A stretch of 64,000 bases of DNA from Roseateles oligotrophus (GTDB taxonomy: Bacteria; Pseudomonadota; Gammaproteobacteria; Burkholderiales; Burkholderiaceae_C): assembly GCF_014204525.1 (NCBI RefSeq), contig NZ_JACHLP010000006.1, positions 166,360 through 230,359 on the forward strand, read 5' to 3'. Shown here piece after piece: positions 53,581 to 61,837 of the stretch; the stretch's first letter is position 1, and each line of letters starts with the position of its first letter. A model generated the notes under the pieces. The model saw nothing but the letters and a program-made list of their open reading frames with translations, did not search any database and was not told the origin of the DNA. The position numbers and the translations under genes were made by a program.

Positions 53581-54948
53581 ATGCGGGTGAGCGCCAAAAA
53601 GAGTCAATCGAACGTCGAACTGTCTCAGGAGATTGAGCGGCAGCTTCGGTACGGGAGTCGTACTGCTGCGCAACTCATTTCCGCGCTCGGAATCAGTCAA
53701 TCAACACTCTCTCGAACTATTCATGGGCTATCTCTCACGGTGACGAGCTTTCGTGTGACGGGGGTTCGTACGCCGATGTACGGCCTTCTGCGTCAACTTC
53801 CCATGGGCCTGAGTGCGCGCCAGCGAATTTACCGGCATATGCGCAAAGGCAATATTGAGCCGTTTGCCGACGTCGAGTTCCTGGCTGGTGGCGCCACTGT
53901 CGAGCGTATCGGCGACGTGACACGCCTCTATGAAGGCTTGCCGCCATACATGCTCTTCGCAGCACCCTCTGGCTTCCTGGGGCGGCAACTGGTACATGAG
54001 GTGGCGAGAAATCAGCCGTTCCCGATCAGCCTCAAGGACTGGAACGACGACCACCGGGTTGCATACCTCTTCACGCAGGGCCTGAACCTGCCCGGCAACC
54101 TGATCTTCGGTGATGCCCCTCTTGCAAGGGAGCTGGACTTCCGGGCCGTCGATCCAACGTCAGCCGAGGACAAGATCGACTATTACGTCGGCATGGCCAC
54201 CGCTTTGCGGGGTGCTGCCTATGGTTCCAGTGCAGGCGGCGAGCAGCCAAAGTTCCTCTGGCTGACGGAGGGCATCGGGCATGTCATCGTCAAGTTCGCC
54301 AAGGTCGGTAGCCGCATGGCTGAGCTTTTGCCGCTTGAGTACCTGGCCCTGCGGTCTCTGACCGAGGTCGGCGTTCCCGCGAGCAGCACTCAGTTGCTTG
54401 CAGGAGGCGACTATGTTTTCCTGGAAGTGCAGCGTTTCGACCGCATCGACTTGAATGGCCGAGTCGGCATGCTTTCAGCCGGCTCCGTCGACGACGAGTT
54501 CTTCGGGATGAGGGATACCTGGTCCGAGTTCGCAGCACGCTGCGAGCAAAAGCGCTACCTCACCGCCGAAGATGCGAGGAACATCGATGTCATGGCCGCC
54601 TTCAGCGAGCTCATTGGCAACAATGACCGGCACTTCGAGAACATCTCGTTGCTCATCCGCGAGGATGGTGAATACCAAGGCGTCGCGCCGGCCTACGACA
54701 TCCTCCCGATGCGCTACGCCTCGTTAGGCGGCGGGGTGGACCCGGACCTGACTCCCATCGAGCCGAAGGTCGGCGCCATCGGTGCCCAGCCCGAGGTGTG
54801 GGCACGCGCGGCCGCAGCGGCTGAACGGTTCTGGATGGCTGCAATGCAGGAGGATCTGCCGGTCCCTCTGTCGCAGGAGATGCGTCAGCTGGCTCACGAG
54901 AATCTGAGGGCCGCCTTGGCGTTTGTGGCGCCACTCCTTCCGCGCTGA
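53581..54948 (+). CDS. hipH: Solitary HipA-family protein kinase of the YjjJ/HipH type
   Basis: A 455-residue protein with an N-terminal winged helix-turn-helix (SRTAAQLISALGISQSTLSRTI, about 25-50) and a C-terminal HipA kinase. The kinase has the conserved Gly-rich GGEQPKFLW, FAKVGS (ATP-binding lysine region), the catalytic NNDRHFENISLL (N-D-R-H and N) and YDILPM (metal Asp). HipA kinases phosphorylate translation components and slow growth. YjjJ/HipH types carry their own DNA-binding domain instead of a HipB partner, and no hipB lies next to it. Its base composition is less GC-rich than its neighbours, suggesting transfer. Confidence 0.88.
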   Translation: MRVSAKKSQSNVELSQEIERQLRYGSRTAAQLISALGISQSTLSRTIHGLSLTVTSFRVTGVRTPMYGLLRQLPMGLSARQRIYRHMRKGNIEPFADVEFLAGGATVERIGDVTRLYEGLPPYMLFAAPSGFLGRQLVHEVARNQPFPISLKDWNDDHRVAYLFTQGLNLPGNLIFGDAPLARELDFRAVDPTSAEDKIDYYVGMATALRGAAYGSSAGGEQPKFLWLTEGIGHVIVKFAKVGSRMAELLPLEYLALRSLTEVGVPASSTQLLAGGDYVFLEVQRFDRIDLNGRVGMLSAGSVDDEFFGMRDTWSEFAARCEQKRYLTAEDARNIDVMAAFSELIGNNDRHFENISLLIREDGEYQGVAPAYDILPMRYASLGGGVDPDLTPIEPKVGAIGAQPEVWARAAAAAERFWMAAMQEDLPVPLSQEMRQLAHENLRAALAFVAPLLPR

Positions 54949-55167
54949 AATGGACGGGGCGCTGTCGCCAGTAGCGAACCGCTTGCTTCCCGCCTGTGCC
55001 GAAGGGATTGCGCCATGAAACCCAGTCGACACGGTTTCTGGCCGCGCCTTTGGTCATGCTGACCGTCAGCCCTGGAGATGTACTTCGGCTTTTGGCGCAA
55101 AGCCACCGAATCATGCCTCCGTATTCAAACTGGCCACTTAGCACCAAAACCAGCTCTCACCCAGCCC

Positions 55168-55626
55168 TCAAGCCGGATCCCGCACCCTCTGCGTGAACCA
55201 CCACATATGTCCGTCCGGGTCTTTGGCGCCGTAGCTGCGGTCGGCCCAGTACTCGGGGCCGTAGTCGTGCAGCGTGGGCTCGGCGATGATTTCGGCGCCC
55301 GCGGCGCGGGCTTGTTCGCAGTGGGCGTCGACATCGTCAACAAACAGCATCAGGCATTGGCTGTTGGCGCCGCCCAGCTGCAGGGGGCTGCGGCAGGGGA
55401 TGCCGAACTTGGGCTCGCGGTGGGCGCCGCCTTCGCCCACCATGATCAGCGCCTCGCCGAACATCAGCTGGCTGTGCAGCACATGGCTGCCGTCGGGGCT
55501 CATCACCTTCAGGGCGATCTCGAAGCCGAAGGCCTCGACCAACCAGTCAATCGCGGTTTCGGCCTTGTCGTAGAACAGGGTGCTGCTCAGGCGCGGCCAG
55601 CCGGCCGGTGGGTTTTTCATCGACAT
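55168..55626 (-). CDS. VOC-family (glyoxalase/PhnB-like) protein
   Basis: A 152-residue protein with paired beta-alpha-beta-beta-beta modules. It shows STLFYDKAETAIDWLVEAFGFE, HSQLMFGEALIMVGEGG, LMLFVDDVDAHCEQARAAGAEI and GAKDPDGHMWWFTQ. The DPDGHMW motif is typical of PhnB/glyoxalase-resistance relatives whose substrate is often unknown. An ATG at 55620 is an alternative start. The 219 bp between it and the HipA gene hold nothing I can identify. Confidence 0.87.
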   Translation of the reverse strand: MSMKNPPAGWPRLSSTLFYDKAETAIDWLVEAFGFEIALKVMSPDGSHVLHSQLMFGEALIMVGEGGAHREPKFGIPCRSPLQLGGANSQCLMLFVDDVDAHCEQARAAGAEIIAEPTLHDYGPEYWADRSYGAKDPDGHMWWFTQRVRDPA

Positions 55627-55664
55627 GGTGGGTGCTCCGGTGGGTGAATCTGCGAGCAGGCATG

Positions 55665-57713
55665 CTACAGCTGGAATACTTCAACCGGCGCCTCGCGCCC
55701 GCGCACATGGACCTCGCCCAGGCTTTCGCAGGGGCGGCTCAGCGGCCAGTGGCTGGAATCTTTGGCGATGGCGGTCTGGGTGCTGGCACCGATCAGGATG
55801 CCAGCGCCGCGCTCGGCGCACAGGGCTTGCAGGCGGGCGGCGAGGTTGACGGCGTCGCCCAGCACCGTGTAGGCGCGGCGTTGGCGCGAGCCCAGATCGC
55901 CCACCACCATATGGCCGGTGTTGATGCCGATGCTGATGGCCAGGCGGGGCCAGCCGCGGGCGGCGAAGCGCAGGTTCAGCTCGCTCAGGCGTTCATGCAT
56001 GGCCAGGGCCGCCTCCACGGCGTGGCGGGCGTGCTGGGCGTCGGCCAGGGGGGCGCCCCAGAAGGCCATCACCGCGTCGCCCATGAATTTGTCCAGCGTG
56101 CCGCGATGGCGGCCGATGACGCCGGCCATCGCCGTGAAGTATTCATTCATCAGCTCGGCCAGCTCGCTGGGCTTGAGGTGTTCGGACAAGCCGGTAAAGC
56201 CTTTGACGTCGACGAACATGACGGTCAGCTGGGCGCTGCGGCTGGCCATGGTGTAGCGCTCGGGGCTGCGGCTCATCTCCTCGACCAGGGCGGGGGGCAG
56301 GTAGTGGCCGAACAAGCGCGTCAGTTGCCGGCGCGCACCGCGGGCGCCGAAGTTGGCGATGACCAGTTGCAAGGTGGCCATGCCCGCCAGCAGGCACAAG
56401 GGTCCGGCCAGGGGCCAGGCCTCGTGCCAGCCTTGCCAGGCCCAGAGATTGAGCGCCAGCAGGCCCAGCAACAGGCCGGCCAGCAGGGCCGCGCTTTGCG
56501 CCAGGCTCATGCGCGGCGAGGCCAGCAGCAGGGGCAGGCCGATCAGCAGCAGCAAGGCCACTTCCATCAGGGGCGCATGGTCGGGCGTGTGGGCCAGGCG
56601 GCCGTCCAGGATGCCGCTGAGCATGCTGGCATGCACGGCCACGCCAGCGTAGGAGGGTTGCAAGGGCGTGGCGCGCTGGTCCAGCAGGCCGGGTGCGCTG
56701 CTGCCCAGCAGCACGATGCGGCCGCGCAGGGCGTCCGGTGGCAGGCGGCCGGCCAGCACATCGGCGGCGGAGTAGTGCGCGTAGTCGCCGCTGGCGGCGC
56801 GGAAGGGGATCAGGGCCGCACCCTCGGCGTCGCTGCGCAGGGCCAGGGGGCCGCGCGGCGTGTTGAGTTGCAGGCCCAGCCAGTGGCCGTCTGCGGCGTA
56901 CAGGGCTTGCATGGGGGGCTGCATGCTGCTGGTGCCCAGCAGGGTCTGGGCCAGCACCAGGGGCAGGGAGGCGTAGACGCCACCGTCCTGGCGCGCCAGC
57001 AGCAGGCTGCGGCGGGTGATGCCGTCTTCGTCCGCCACCGCGTTCAGAAAGCCGGCTTGGCCGGCGGCGGCCTGCAGCCGGGCCAGGTTGCCGCCATGGC
57101 CTTCCCAGCCGGGCAGGGCCTGCAGGGCGGGGCTGGAGGCGGCCATGGCCGGGGCGGGCAGGGCGGCGCTGCGGGCGGAGTCGCTGCCGGCCGAGAAATA
57201 AAAGCCCAGCACCACCGGATGCGCTTGCATCACCTGGGCCAGGCGACCGTCTTCGTCCAGCTTGGGGCGCAGCAGGGCGAGCTGATCGGCGAAGGCGGCG
57301 TTGGCGCGCAAGGGGCCGGCCTCCAGGCGTTCGAGCGCCAGCAGGCCGGAGCTTTCGTCGGCCTCGGCCAGGATCAGGTCCAGGCCCAGCAGCAGGGCGC
57401 CCTGGTCCTTGAAGCTGGTCTCGATCAGCTCGGCGATCAGGCCGCGGCGCCAGGGCCAGCGCCCATGCTCGGCCAGGGCGCGCTCGTCGATGTCGACGAT
57501 GACGATGCGCGGGTCGGGCTTGGTGGGCGCCAGCAGGGCCAGGCGGGCGTCGTAGAGGTAACGGTCCAGTGCCTGTACCGGCGCCAGCGTCAGGTAGTGG
57601 GTGGCATGCGCCAGCAGCAGCAGCAGCAGGGCGCTGCCGCCCAGCCAGCGCAGCCAGGCCAGGACTTTGTAGGATCGGCTGCGCGCCTTGTTAGCGGAGC
57701 TTGATTTCGACAC
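55665..57713 (-). CDS. CHASE2-domain adenylate/guanylate cyclase (class III)
   Basis: A 682-residue membrane cyclase. An N-terminal helix (WLRWLGGSALLLLLLAHAT) leads to a periplasmic CHASE2 sensor (about 40-370, with IVIVDIDERALAEHGRWPW and GRIVLLGSSAPGLLDQRATP). Three helices follow (MEVALLLLIGLPLLLA, LLAGLLLGLLALNLWAW, PLCLLAGMATLQLVI). The cytoplasmic class III cyclase has metal aspartates in FVDVKGFTGLSE and KFMGDAVMAFWG, and the transition-state Asn/Arg segment VLGDAVNLAARLQ. The site looks active. The GTG at 57713 was preferred; it overlaps the ompA-like gene by 23 bp. It is last in a FecR-OmpA-cyclase operon. Confidence 0.9.
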   Translation of the reverse strand: MSKSSSANKARSRSYKVLAWLRWLGGSALLLLLLAHATHYLTLAPVQALDRYLYDARLALLAPTKPDPRIVIVDIDERALAEHGRWPWRRGLIAELIETSFKDQGALLLGLDLILAEADESSGLLALERLEAGPLRANAAFADQLALLRPKLDEDGRLAQVMQAHPVVLGFYFSAGSDSARSAALPAPAMAASSPALQALPGWEGHGGNLARLQAAAGQAGFLNAVADEDGITRRSLLLARQDGGVYASLPLVLAQTLLGTSSMQPPMQALYAADGHWLGLQLNTPRGPLALRSDAEGAALIPFRAASGDYAHYSAADVLAGRLPPDALRGRIVLLGSSAPGLLDQRATPLQPSYAGVAVHASMLSGILDGRLAHTPDHAPLMEVALLLLIGLPLLLASPRMSLAQSAALLAGLLLGLLALNLWAWQGWHEAWPLAGPLCLLAGMATLQLVIANFGARGARRQLTRLFGHYLPPALVEEMSRSPERYTMASRSAQLTVMFVDVKGFTGLSEHLKPSELAELMNEYFTAMAGVIGRHRGTLDKFMGDAVMAFWGAPLADAQHARHAVEAALAMHERLSELNLRFAARGWPRLAISIGINTGHMVVGDLGSRQRRAYTVLGDAVNLAARLQALCAERGAGILIGASTQTAIAKDSSHWPLSRPCESLGEVHVRGREAPVEVFQL

Positions 57714-58305
57714 GTCGGTTGCGCGCCTCGGCCACCTCATCGGCGGTGGCCACCAGGGGCTCGCGCTCGCCGCGGCCGACCACGGTGATCTTTTCGCGCG
57801 GGATGCCTTGGCGCACCAGCAACTCGCGCACCGTTTCGGCACGCACCAGGGAGAGCTTGTCGTTGGCCTCCAAGCTGCCGACCCGGTCGGTGTGGCCGAT
57901 GACGACCAGCTCGCCGCCCTGGAGCGCCGTCAGGGCCTCGCGCACCAGGGCCACGATGGGCGCGGTCTCCACCGTCAGCTCGTTGGAGTTGCTGCTGAAG
58001 TTAACGACAAAACTGCGCGGCTTGGCGGGCTGCATGGCGAGCAGGCTGCCGTACTCTTTTTGCACCGTCTCGGCATTGCTCTGGCCGGGCTTGAGTTCAC
58101 CGGCCGTGCCCGCATCCACCTGGGCATAGCTTTGGTCCAGGCGCAGGCTGGCGCCGGTCTTGGACTGCACCGTCACCACGCCGCTGGGGCTGCCATCGGC
58201 CTTGGGCAGGAGGATCACCCGCTCGCGCGGGGTCTGGCAGCCCAGCAGGCCCAGCAGCAGGGCCGCGGCCAGGGCGGACTTGAGAGAAAAGGTCAAGGCG
58301 GGCAT
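57691..58305 (-). CDS. OmpA-family lipoprotein (peptidoglycan-binding)
   Basis: A 204-residue outer-membrane-type lipoprotein. The signal ends at the lipobox LLGC near residue 23. A short middle region (RERVILLPKADGSPSG and later) leads to an OmpA C-terminal domain from about residue 95. That domain has NFSSNSNELT, VVIGHTDRVGSLEANDKLSLVRA (the Asp and Arg that grip diaminopimelate) and GRGEREPLVATADEVAEARNRRV. It would tie the membrane to peptidoglycan. Its ATG overlaps the FecR stop by one base (TGATG), and its own end overlaps the cyclase gene. Confidence 0.9.
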   Translation of the reverse strand: MPALTFSLKSALAAALLLGLLGCQTPRERVILLPKADGSPSGVVTVQSKTGASLRLDQSYAQVDAGTAGELKPGQSNAETVQKEYGSLLAMQPAKPRSFVVNFSSNSNELTVETAPIVALVREALTALQGGELVVIGHTDRVGSLEANDKLSLVRAETVRELLVRQGIPREKITVVGRGEREPLVATADEVAEARNRRVEIKLR

Positions 58306-58775
58306 CAGCTCTCGTCTCCGGGGGCGTCGATGATGAATTCGGTACCGCGCACGCCCAGCACCACGCTGCGGGCCTTGAACGTTACCTTGTCGGGCGCCTT
58401 TTTGGTGATCAGGCCGCTGACCACGTGCAGGCTGCCGTGCGCGAGGGTGGCGTTCATACCGCCCTCGTGGGTGGTGGGGTTGAAGCTGAAGGCGCTCAGC
58501 AGCAGGCTGCTGTTAGGCCCGGCGGTCAGCAAGGTGTCGTCGTTGAGCGTGAGCCCGGCCGCGCCGTCGGCGCCGGTGCGCAGGCGGTCGCCCTGCTGCA
58601 GCACCATGCCCACCTGCACGGGCAGGGTCTGGCCGGCACGGTCCAGGCTGACCTGGCCGCTGAGGCGTTTGACACGGCCTATGCCTTCGTCGGCCTGGGC
58701 CACACCGCAGGCCAGCAAGGCCAGGGCGCAGGCGGCCAGGCCACGGGCAAAAAATGGCGTATTGAAATTTTTCAT
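58305..58775 (-). CDS. Exported FecR-domain protein
   Basis: A 156-residue periplasmic protein. A signal peptide (GLAACALALLACGVAQA) is followed by a FecR domain with GRVKRLSGQVSLDRAGQTL, GMVLQQGDRLRTGADGAAGLTLND and VTFKARSVVLGVRGTEFIID. VRGTEF is the hallmark of the family. Here FecR has no anti-sigma helix-turn-helix or sigma factor beside it. This form occurs as a secreted domain of unknown ligand. It is the first gene of the FecR-OmpA-cyclase operon. Confidence 0.9.
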   Translation of the reverse strand: MKNFNTPFFARGLAACALALLACGVAQADEGIGRVKRLSGQVSLDRAGQTLPVQVGMVLQQGDRLRTGADGAAGLTLNDDTLLTAGPNSSLLLSAFSFNPTTHEGGMNATLAHGSLHVVSGLITKKAPDKVTFKARSVVLGVRGTEFIIDAPGDES

Positions 58776-58855
58776 GGCAATCCCTGAGGGAGTGAGGGGC
58801 TCAGTCTAATTCCTCCTCGTGCCTCTGCAGGCCCTTGTTTGGGATGATGGCTTTG

Positions 58856-60079
58856 TCAAACGCCAGCGGGGTGCAGGATCTTGGCCACCGGATTGGGCCG
58901 CAGGCGGAAGGCGTCGGGCATGCCCGAACCCAGCAGGGGGCGCAGATAAAGCCGGAAGGCATCGGTCACATCGGTGCCACTGGCGGCGATGAAGGCGTCC
59001 TCCATCACCCGGGTTTTGCCGGCCACGGCGGCCAGGGGTAACAGTTCGTAATCGACCGAGTAATTGCCCACCCGCTTGATGGCCACCGAGCCGTCGCGAT
59101 GGCCGTGGAAGGCGAACTGCACCGCCTTCTCGCCCACCTCGCGGGCCTCGCGCTGGTCCACGTCCGACACGCAACCGATGAAGCTGCGCTGCAGATAGCC
59201 AAAGGTGTCGCCGCGCACCCGCTTGATCTTGAGGCGGGACTTGATCTGTTCGCAGAGCAGATCGGCCAGGGCGCCGGTGCCGGAAAGCTGCACATTGCCG
59301 TGGGCATCGCGCTCCAACTGGGGCGCCAGCTGGGCCAGGATGGGCTCGCCGGCGGCATCGTGTATGCCCTCGGAGACGGCGATGACGCAGCGGCCGTGGC
59401 GCTCGTACATCAGCTTCACATCGGCCAGAAAGCGCTCCAGCTCGAACACCCGCTCGGGCAGATAGATCAGGTGCGGGCCATCGTCGGGGAACTTCTTGCC
59501 CAGGGCCGCGGCCGCCGTCAGAAAGCCCGCGTGCCGGCCCATCACCACGCCCAGGTAGACGCCGGGCAGGGCGGCGTTGTCGAGGTTGGCACCGGCAAAG
59601 GCCTGGGCGACGAAGCGGGCGGCCGAGGGAAAGCCGGGCGTGTGGTCGTTTTCCACCAGATCGTTGTCTATCGTCTTGGGAATATGGATGCAGCGCAATG
59701 GGTAGTTAGCGGCGACTGCCTCCTCGCTGACGATGCGCACGCTGTCGGAGGAGTCGTTGCCGCCGATATTGAAGAAGTGGCTGATGCCGTGGGCCTGCAG
59801 CACCTGGAAGATCTGGCGGCAGTAGGCGGCGTCGGGCTTGTCGCGGGTGGAGCCCAGGGCGGAGGAGGGCGTGCCGGCCACCAGTTCCAGGTTGTGGCTG
59901 GTTTCCTGCCCCAGGTCGACGAAGTCCTCGTTGAGGATGCCGCGCATGCCGTGCCAGGCGCCGTAGACGGCCTCGACCCGGGCCTGGCGGCGCGCCTCCA
60001 GCACCACGCCCACCAGGGACTGGTTGATGACGGCGGTGGGGCCTCCCCCCTGGGCGACGAGGATCTTGGCTGGTTTCAT
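58856..60079 (-). CDS. pfp: Pyrophosphate-type 6-phosphofructokinase
   Basis: A 407-residue phosphofructokinase of the PPi-dependent group. GGGPTAVINQSL is the N-terminal phosphate loop. GGNDSSDS replaces the ATP-type GGDGS; an acidic or Asn residue here disfavours ATP. HIPKTIDNDL carries the PKTIDND motif, whose lysine is the second PPi determinant. GVVMGRHAGFLTA is the fructose-phosphate loop. PPi-dependent enzymes act reversibly in glycolysis and gluconeogenesis. It stands alone, divergent from alanine dehydrogenase. Confidence 0.92.
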   Translation of the reverse strand: MKPAKILVAQGGGPTAVINQSLVGVVLEARRQARVEAVYGAWHGMRGILNEDFVDLGQETSHNLELVAGTPSSALGSTRDKPDAAYCRQIFQVLQAHGISHFFNIGGNDSSDSVRIVSEEAVAANYPLRCIHIPKTIDNDLVENDHTPGFPSAARFVAQAFAGANLDNAALPGVYLGVVMGRHAGFLTAAAALGKKFPDDGPHLIYLPERVFELERFLADVKLMYERHGRCVIAVSEGIHDAAGEPILAQLAPQLERDAHGNVQLSGTGALADLLCEQIKSRLKIKRVRGDTFGYLQRSFIGCVSDVDQREAREVGEKAVQFAFHGHRDGSVAIKRVGNYSVDYELLPLAAVAGKTRVMEDAFIAASGTDVTDAFRLYLRPLLGSGMPDAFRLRPNPVAKILHPAGV

Positions 60080-60175
60080 GAGCAGACTCCTTGGCTGATG
60101 GCGCCAGTGTGCATGCCACGTCGGGCCGGCCGCACATCAGTTTCCCTTATGCCGCTGAAGCGGTGCAGATGCTGC

Positions 60176-60204
60176 TTCACATAATTGGGCGCTAGTCGTA
60201 CAAA
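60176..60204 (+). promoter_or_regulatory. Candidate promoter of the alanine dehydrogenase gene
   Basis: TTCACA (60176-60181) and TACAAA (60199-60204) are 17 bp apart in an AT-richer patch of the divergent region. The start would lie about 40 nt before the ATG, and AAGGAG precedes the ATG. Confidence 0.4.
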
Positions 60205-60248
60205 TCAGCCTCCTAACAAGCAAGGGCCGCAGCGCCAAGGAGACAAGC

Positions 60249-61364
60249 ATGCAGATAGGTTGCCCCAAGGAAATCAAGAACCATGAGTACCGCGTGGGCC
60301 TGACGCCCGCCAGCGTGCGCGAGCTGACGGCGCGCGGGCACTCGGTGCTGGTGCAGACGGGGGCGGGTGCCGCCATCGGCTTGCTGGACGAGCACTATGC
60401 GGCGGCCGGCGCCACGCTGGCGCCCGACGCGGCCACGGTGTTTGCCCAGGCCGAGATGATCGTCAAGGTCAAGGAGCCGCAGCCGCAGGAATGCGCCATG
60501 CTGCGCCCGGGCCAGATCCTCTACACCTATCTGCACCTGGCTCCCGACCCCGAGCAGACGGCGGCCCTGGTCAAGAGCGGTGCCATCTGCATCGCTTACG
60601 AGACCGTCACCGGCCCCGGCGGCGGCCTGCCCCTGCTGGCGCCGATGAGCGAGGTGGCGGGGCGCATGTCCATCCAGGCCGGTGCGGCCCATTTGGAAAA
60701 AAGCAAGGGCGGCATGGGCGTGCTGCTGGGCGGCGTGCCCGGCGTCGCCCCGGCCCATGTGGTGATTCTGGGCGGCGGCGTGGTCGGCACCCATGCCTTG
60801 CAGATGGCGGTGGGCATGGGCGCCCGCGTTACCGTGCTGGACAAAAACGTGGACCGTCTGCGCCAGCTGGATCTGGTGTTCGGCAACCGCATCGCCACCC
60901 AGTACTCCAATGTGGCGAGCGTGGAGGAGGCGGTGCTGGCGGCCGATCTGGTGATTGGCGGTGTGCTGATCCCGGGCGCGGCCGCGCCCAAGCTGGTCAG
61001 CCGTGCCCTGATCGCGCGCATGAAGAAGGGCGCGGTGGTGGTGGACGTGGCGATCGACCAGGGGGGCTGCTTCGAGACTTCGCATGCCACCACCCATGCC
61101 GAGCCGACCTTTGTGGTCGACGGCGTCGTGCACTACTGCGTGGCCAATATGCCCGGCGCCGTGGCGCGCACTTCCACCTTCGCCCTCAATAACGCGACCA
61201 TAGGCCATGCAGTGGCCCTGGCCGACAAGGGCTGGCGGCAGGCGCTCAAGGACAACCCCCATCTGCGCGCCGGCCTGAACGTGGCCCAGGGCCATATCAC
61301 GTATGAAGCCGTGGCGCGGGACTTGGGATATGCCTATCTGCCCCCAGATAGTCTTTTGGCCTGA
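60249..61364 (+). CDS. ald: Alanine dehydrogenase
   Basis: A 371-residue NAD-dependent enzyme interconverting alanine and pyruvate plus ammonia. It starts with [18 protein letters not shown]. The catalytic lysine is in [10 protein letters not shown] and the histidine in YTYLHLAP. The NAD Rossmann motif is [20 protein letters not shown], and [19 protein letters not shown] is the family signature. The length matches other hexameric Ald enzymes. A good Shine-Dalgarno (AAGGAG) precedes the ATG. Its product supplies carbon and nitrogen from alanine when the cell grows on amino acids. Confidence 0.95.
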   Translation: MQIGCPKEIKNHEYRVGLTPASVRELTARGHSVLVQTGAGAAIGLLDEHYAAAGATLAPDAATVFAQAEMIVKVKEPQPQECAMLRPGQILYTYLHLAPDPEQTAALVKSGAICIAYETVTGPGGGLPLLAPMSEVAGRMSIQAGAAHLEKSKGGMGVLLGGVPGVAPAHVVILGGGVVGTHALQMAVGMGARVTVLDKNVDRLRQLDLVFGNRIATQYSNVASVEEAVLAADLVIGGVLIPGAAAPKLVSRALIARMKKGAVVVDVAIDQGGCFETSHATTHAEPTFVVDGVVHYCVANMPGAVARTSTFALNNATIGHAVALADKGWRQALKDNPHLRAGLNVAQGHITYEAVARDLGYAYLPPDSLLA

Positions 61365-61468
61365 GCTGGGTTATGGTCGGCTCGGCGCATGCATCCTGGC
61401 CGGCCCGCAAGGCGCCGGGCTTTGCCCTGGGCCGGCTTTCTTCAACAAGAGCTCAAGGAGTGATCCCC

Positions 61469-61780
61469 ATGAATGAAATCAACACCGTTTCCAAGGACCG
61501 TTTGATGGCCGATCTGCATGCCGTGGTGGCCGAGGCCGAAAGCCTTTTGCGTGCCACGGCGGGCTCGGCGGGCGAGGGGGCCTCCGAGCTGCGCGCCAAG
61601 GTGCAGGCCAGCCTGGACCGGGCCAAGCACAATCTGGCCGAGCTGCAGGATGCGGCCGTCGAAAGAGCCAAGGCCGCCGGCCGCGCCACCGATGCCTATG
61701 TGCATGAGAACCCTTGGCAGTCCATCGGCGTCGCCGCCGGTGTGGGCCTGCTGCTGGGCATGCTGATCGCCCGGCGCTAA
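61469..61780 (+). CDS. DUF883 (ElaB/YqjD-like) membrane-anchored protein
   Basis: A 103-residue protein with a long amphipathic helix (AVVAEAESLLRATAGSAGEG to AELQDAAVERAKAAGRATD). The usual C-terminal VHENPWQSIGVAAGVGLLLGMLIARR follows as one membrane helix with the ENPWQ motif. ElaB/YqjD proteins bind ribosomes at the inner membrane in Escherichia coli and rise in stationary phase or stress. AAGGAG (61455-61460) fixes the ATG at 61469. It follows ald by about 100 bp. Confidence 0.92.
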   Translation: MNEINTVSKDRLMADLHAVVAEAESLLRATAGSAGEGASELRAKVQASLDRAKHNLAELQDAAVERAKAAGRATDAYVHENPWQSIGVAAGVGLLLGMLIARR

Positions 61781-61837
61781 GTTCCATGATGCGGGGCAGC
61801 GCCCCGGATCCTGGAGCACTTCCACATCAAGCCTGGC

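Noticed and set aside
54949-55167. Short open frames of 60-190 codons after the HipA-family gene
   Set aside because: No ribosome sites, no recognisable domain, and they continue as antisense into the VOC gene. A decayed gene is possible but cannot be shown.
55608-57704. Plus-strand open frame of 698 codons opposite the CHASE2 cyclase gene
   Set aside because: Gln/Gly-rich antisense shadow. Cyclase motifs are on the minus strand.
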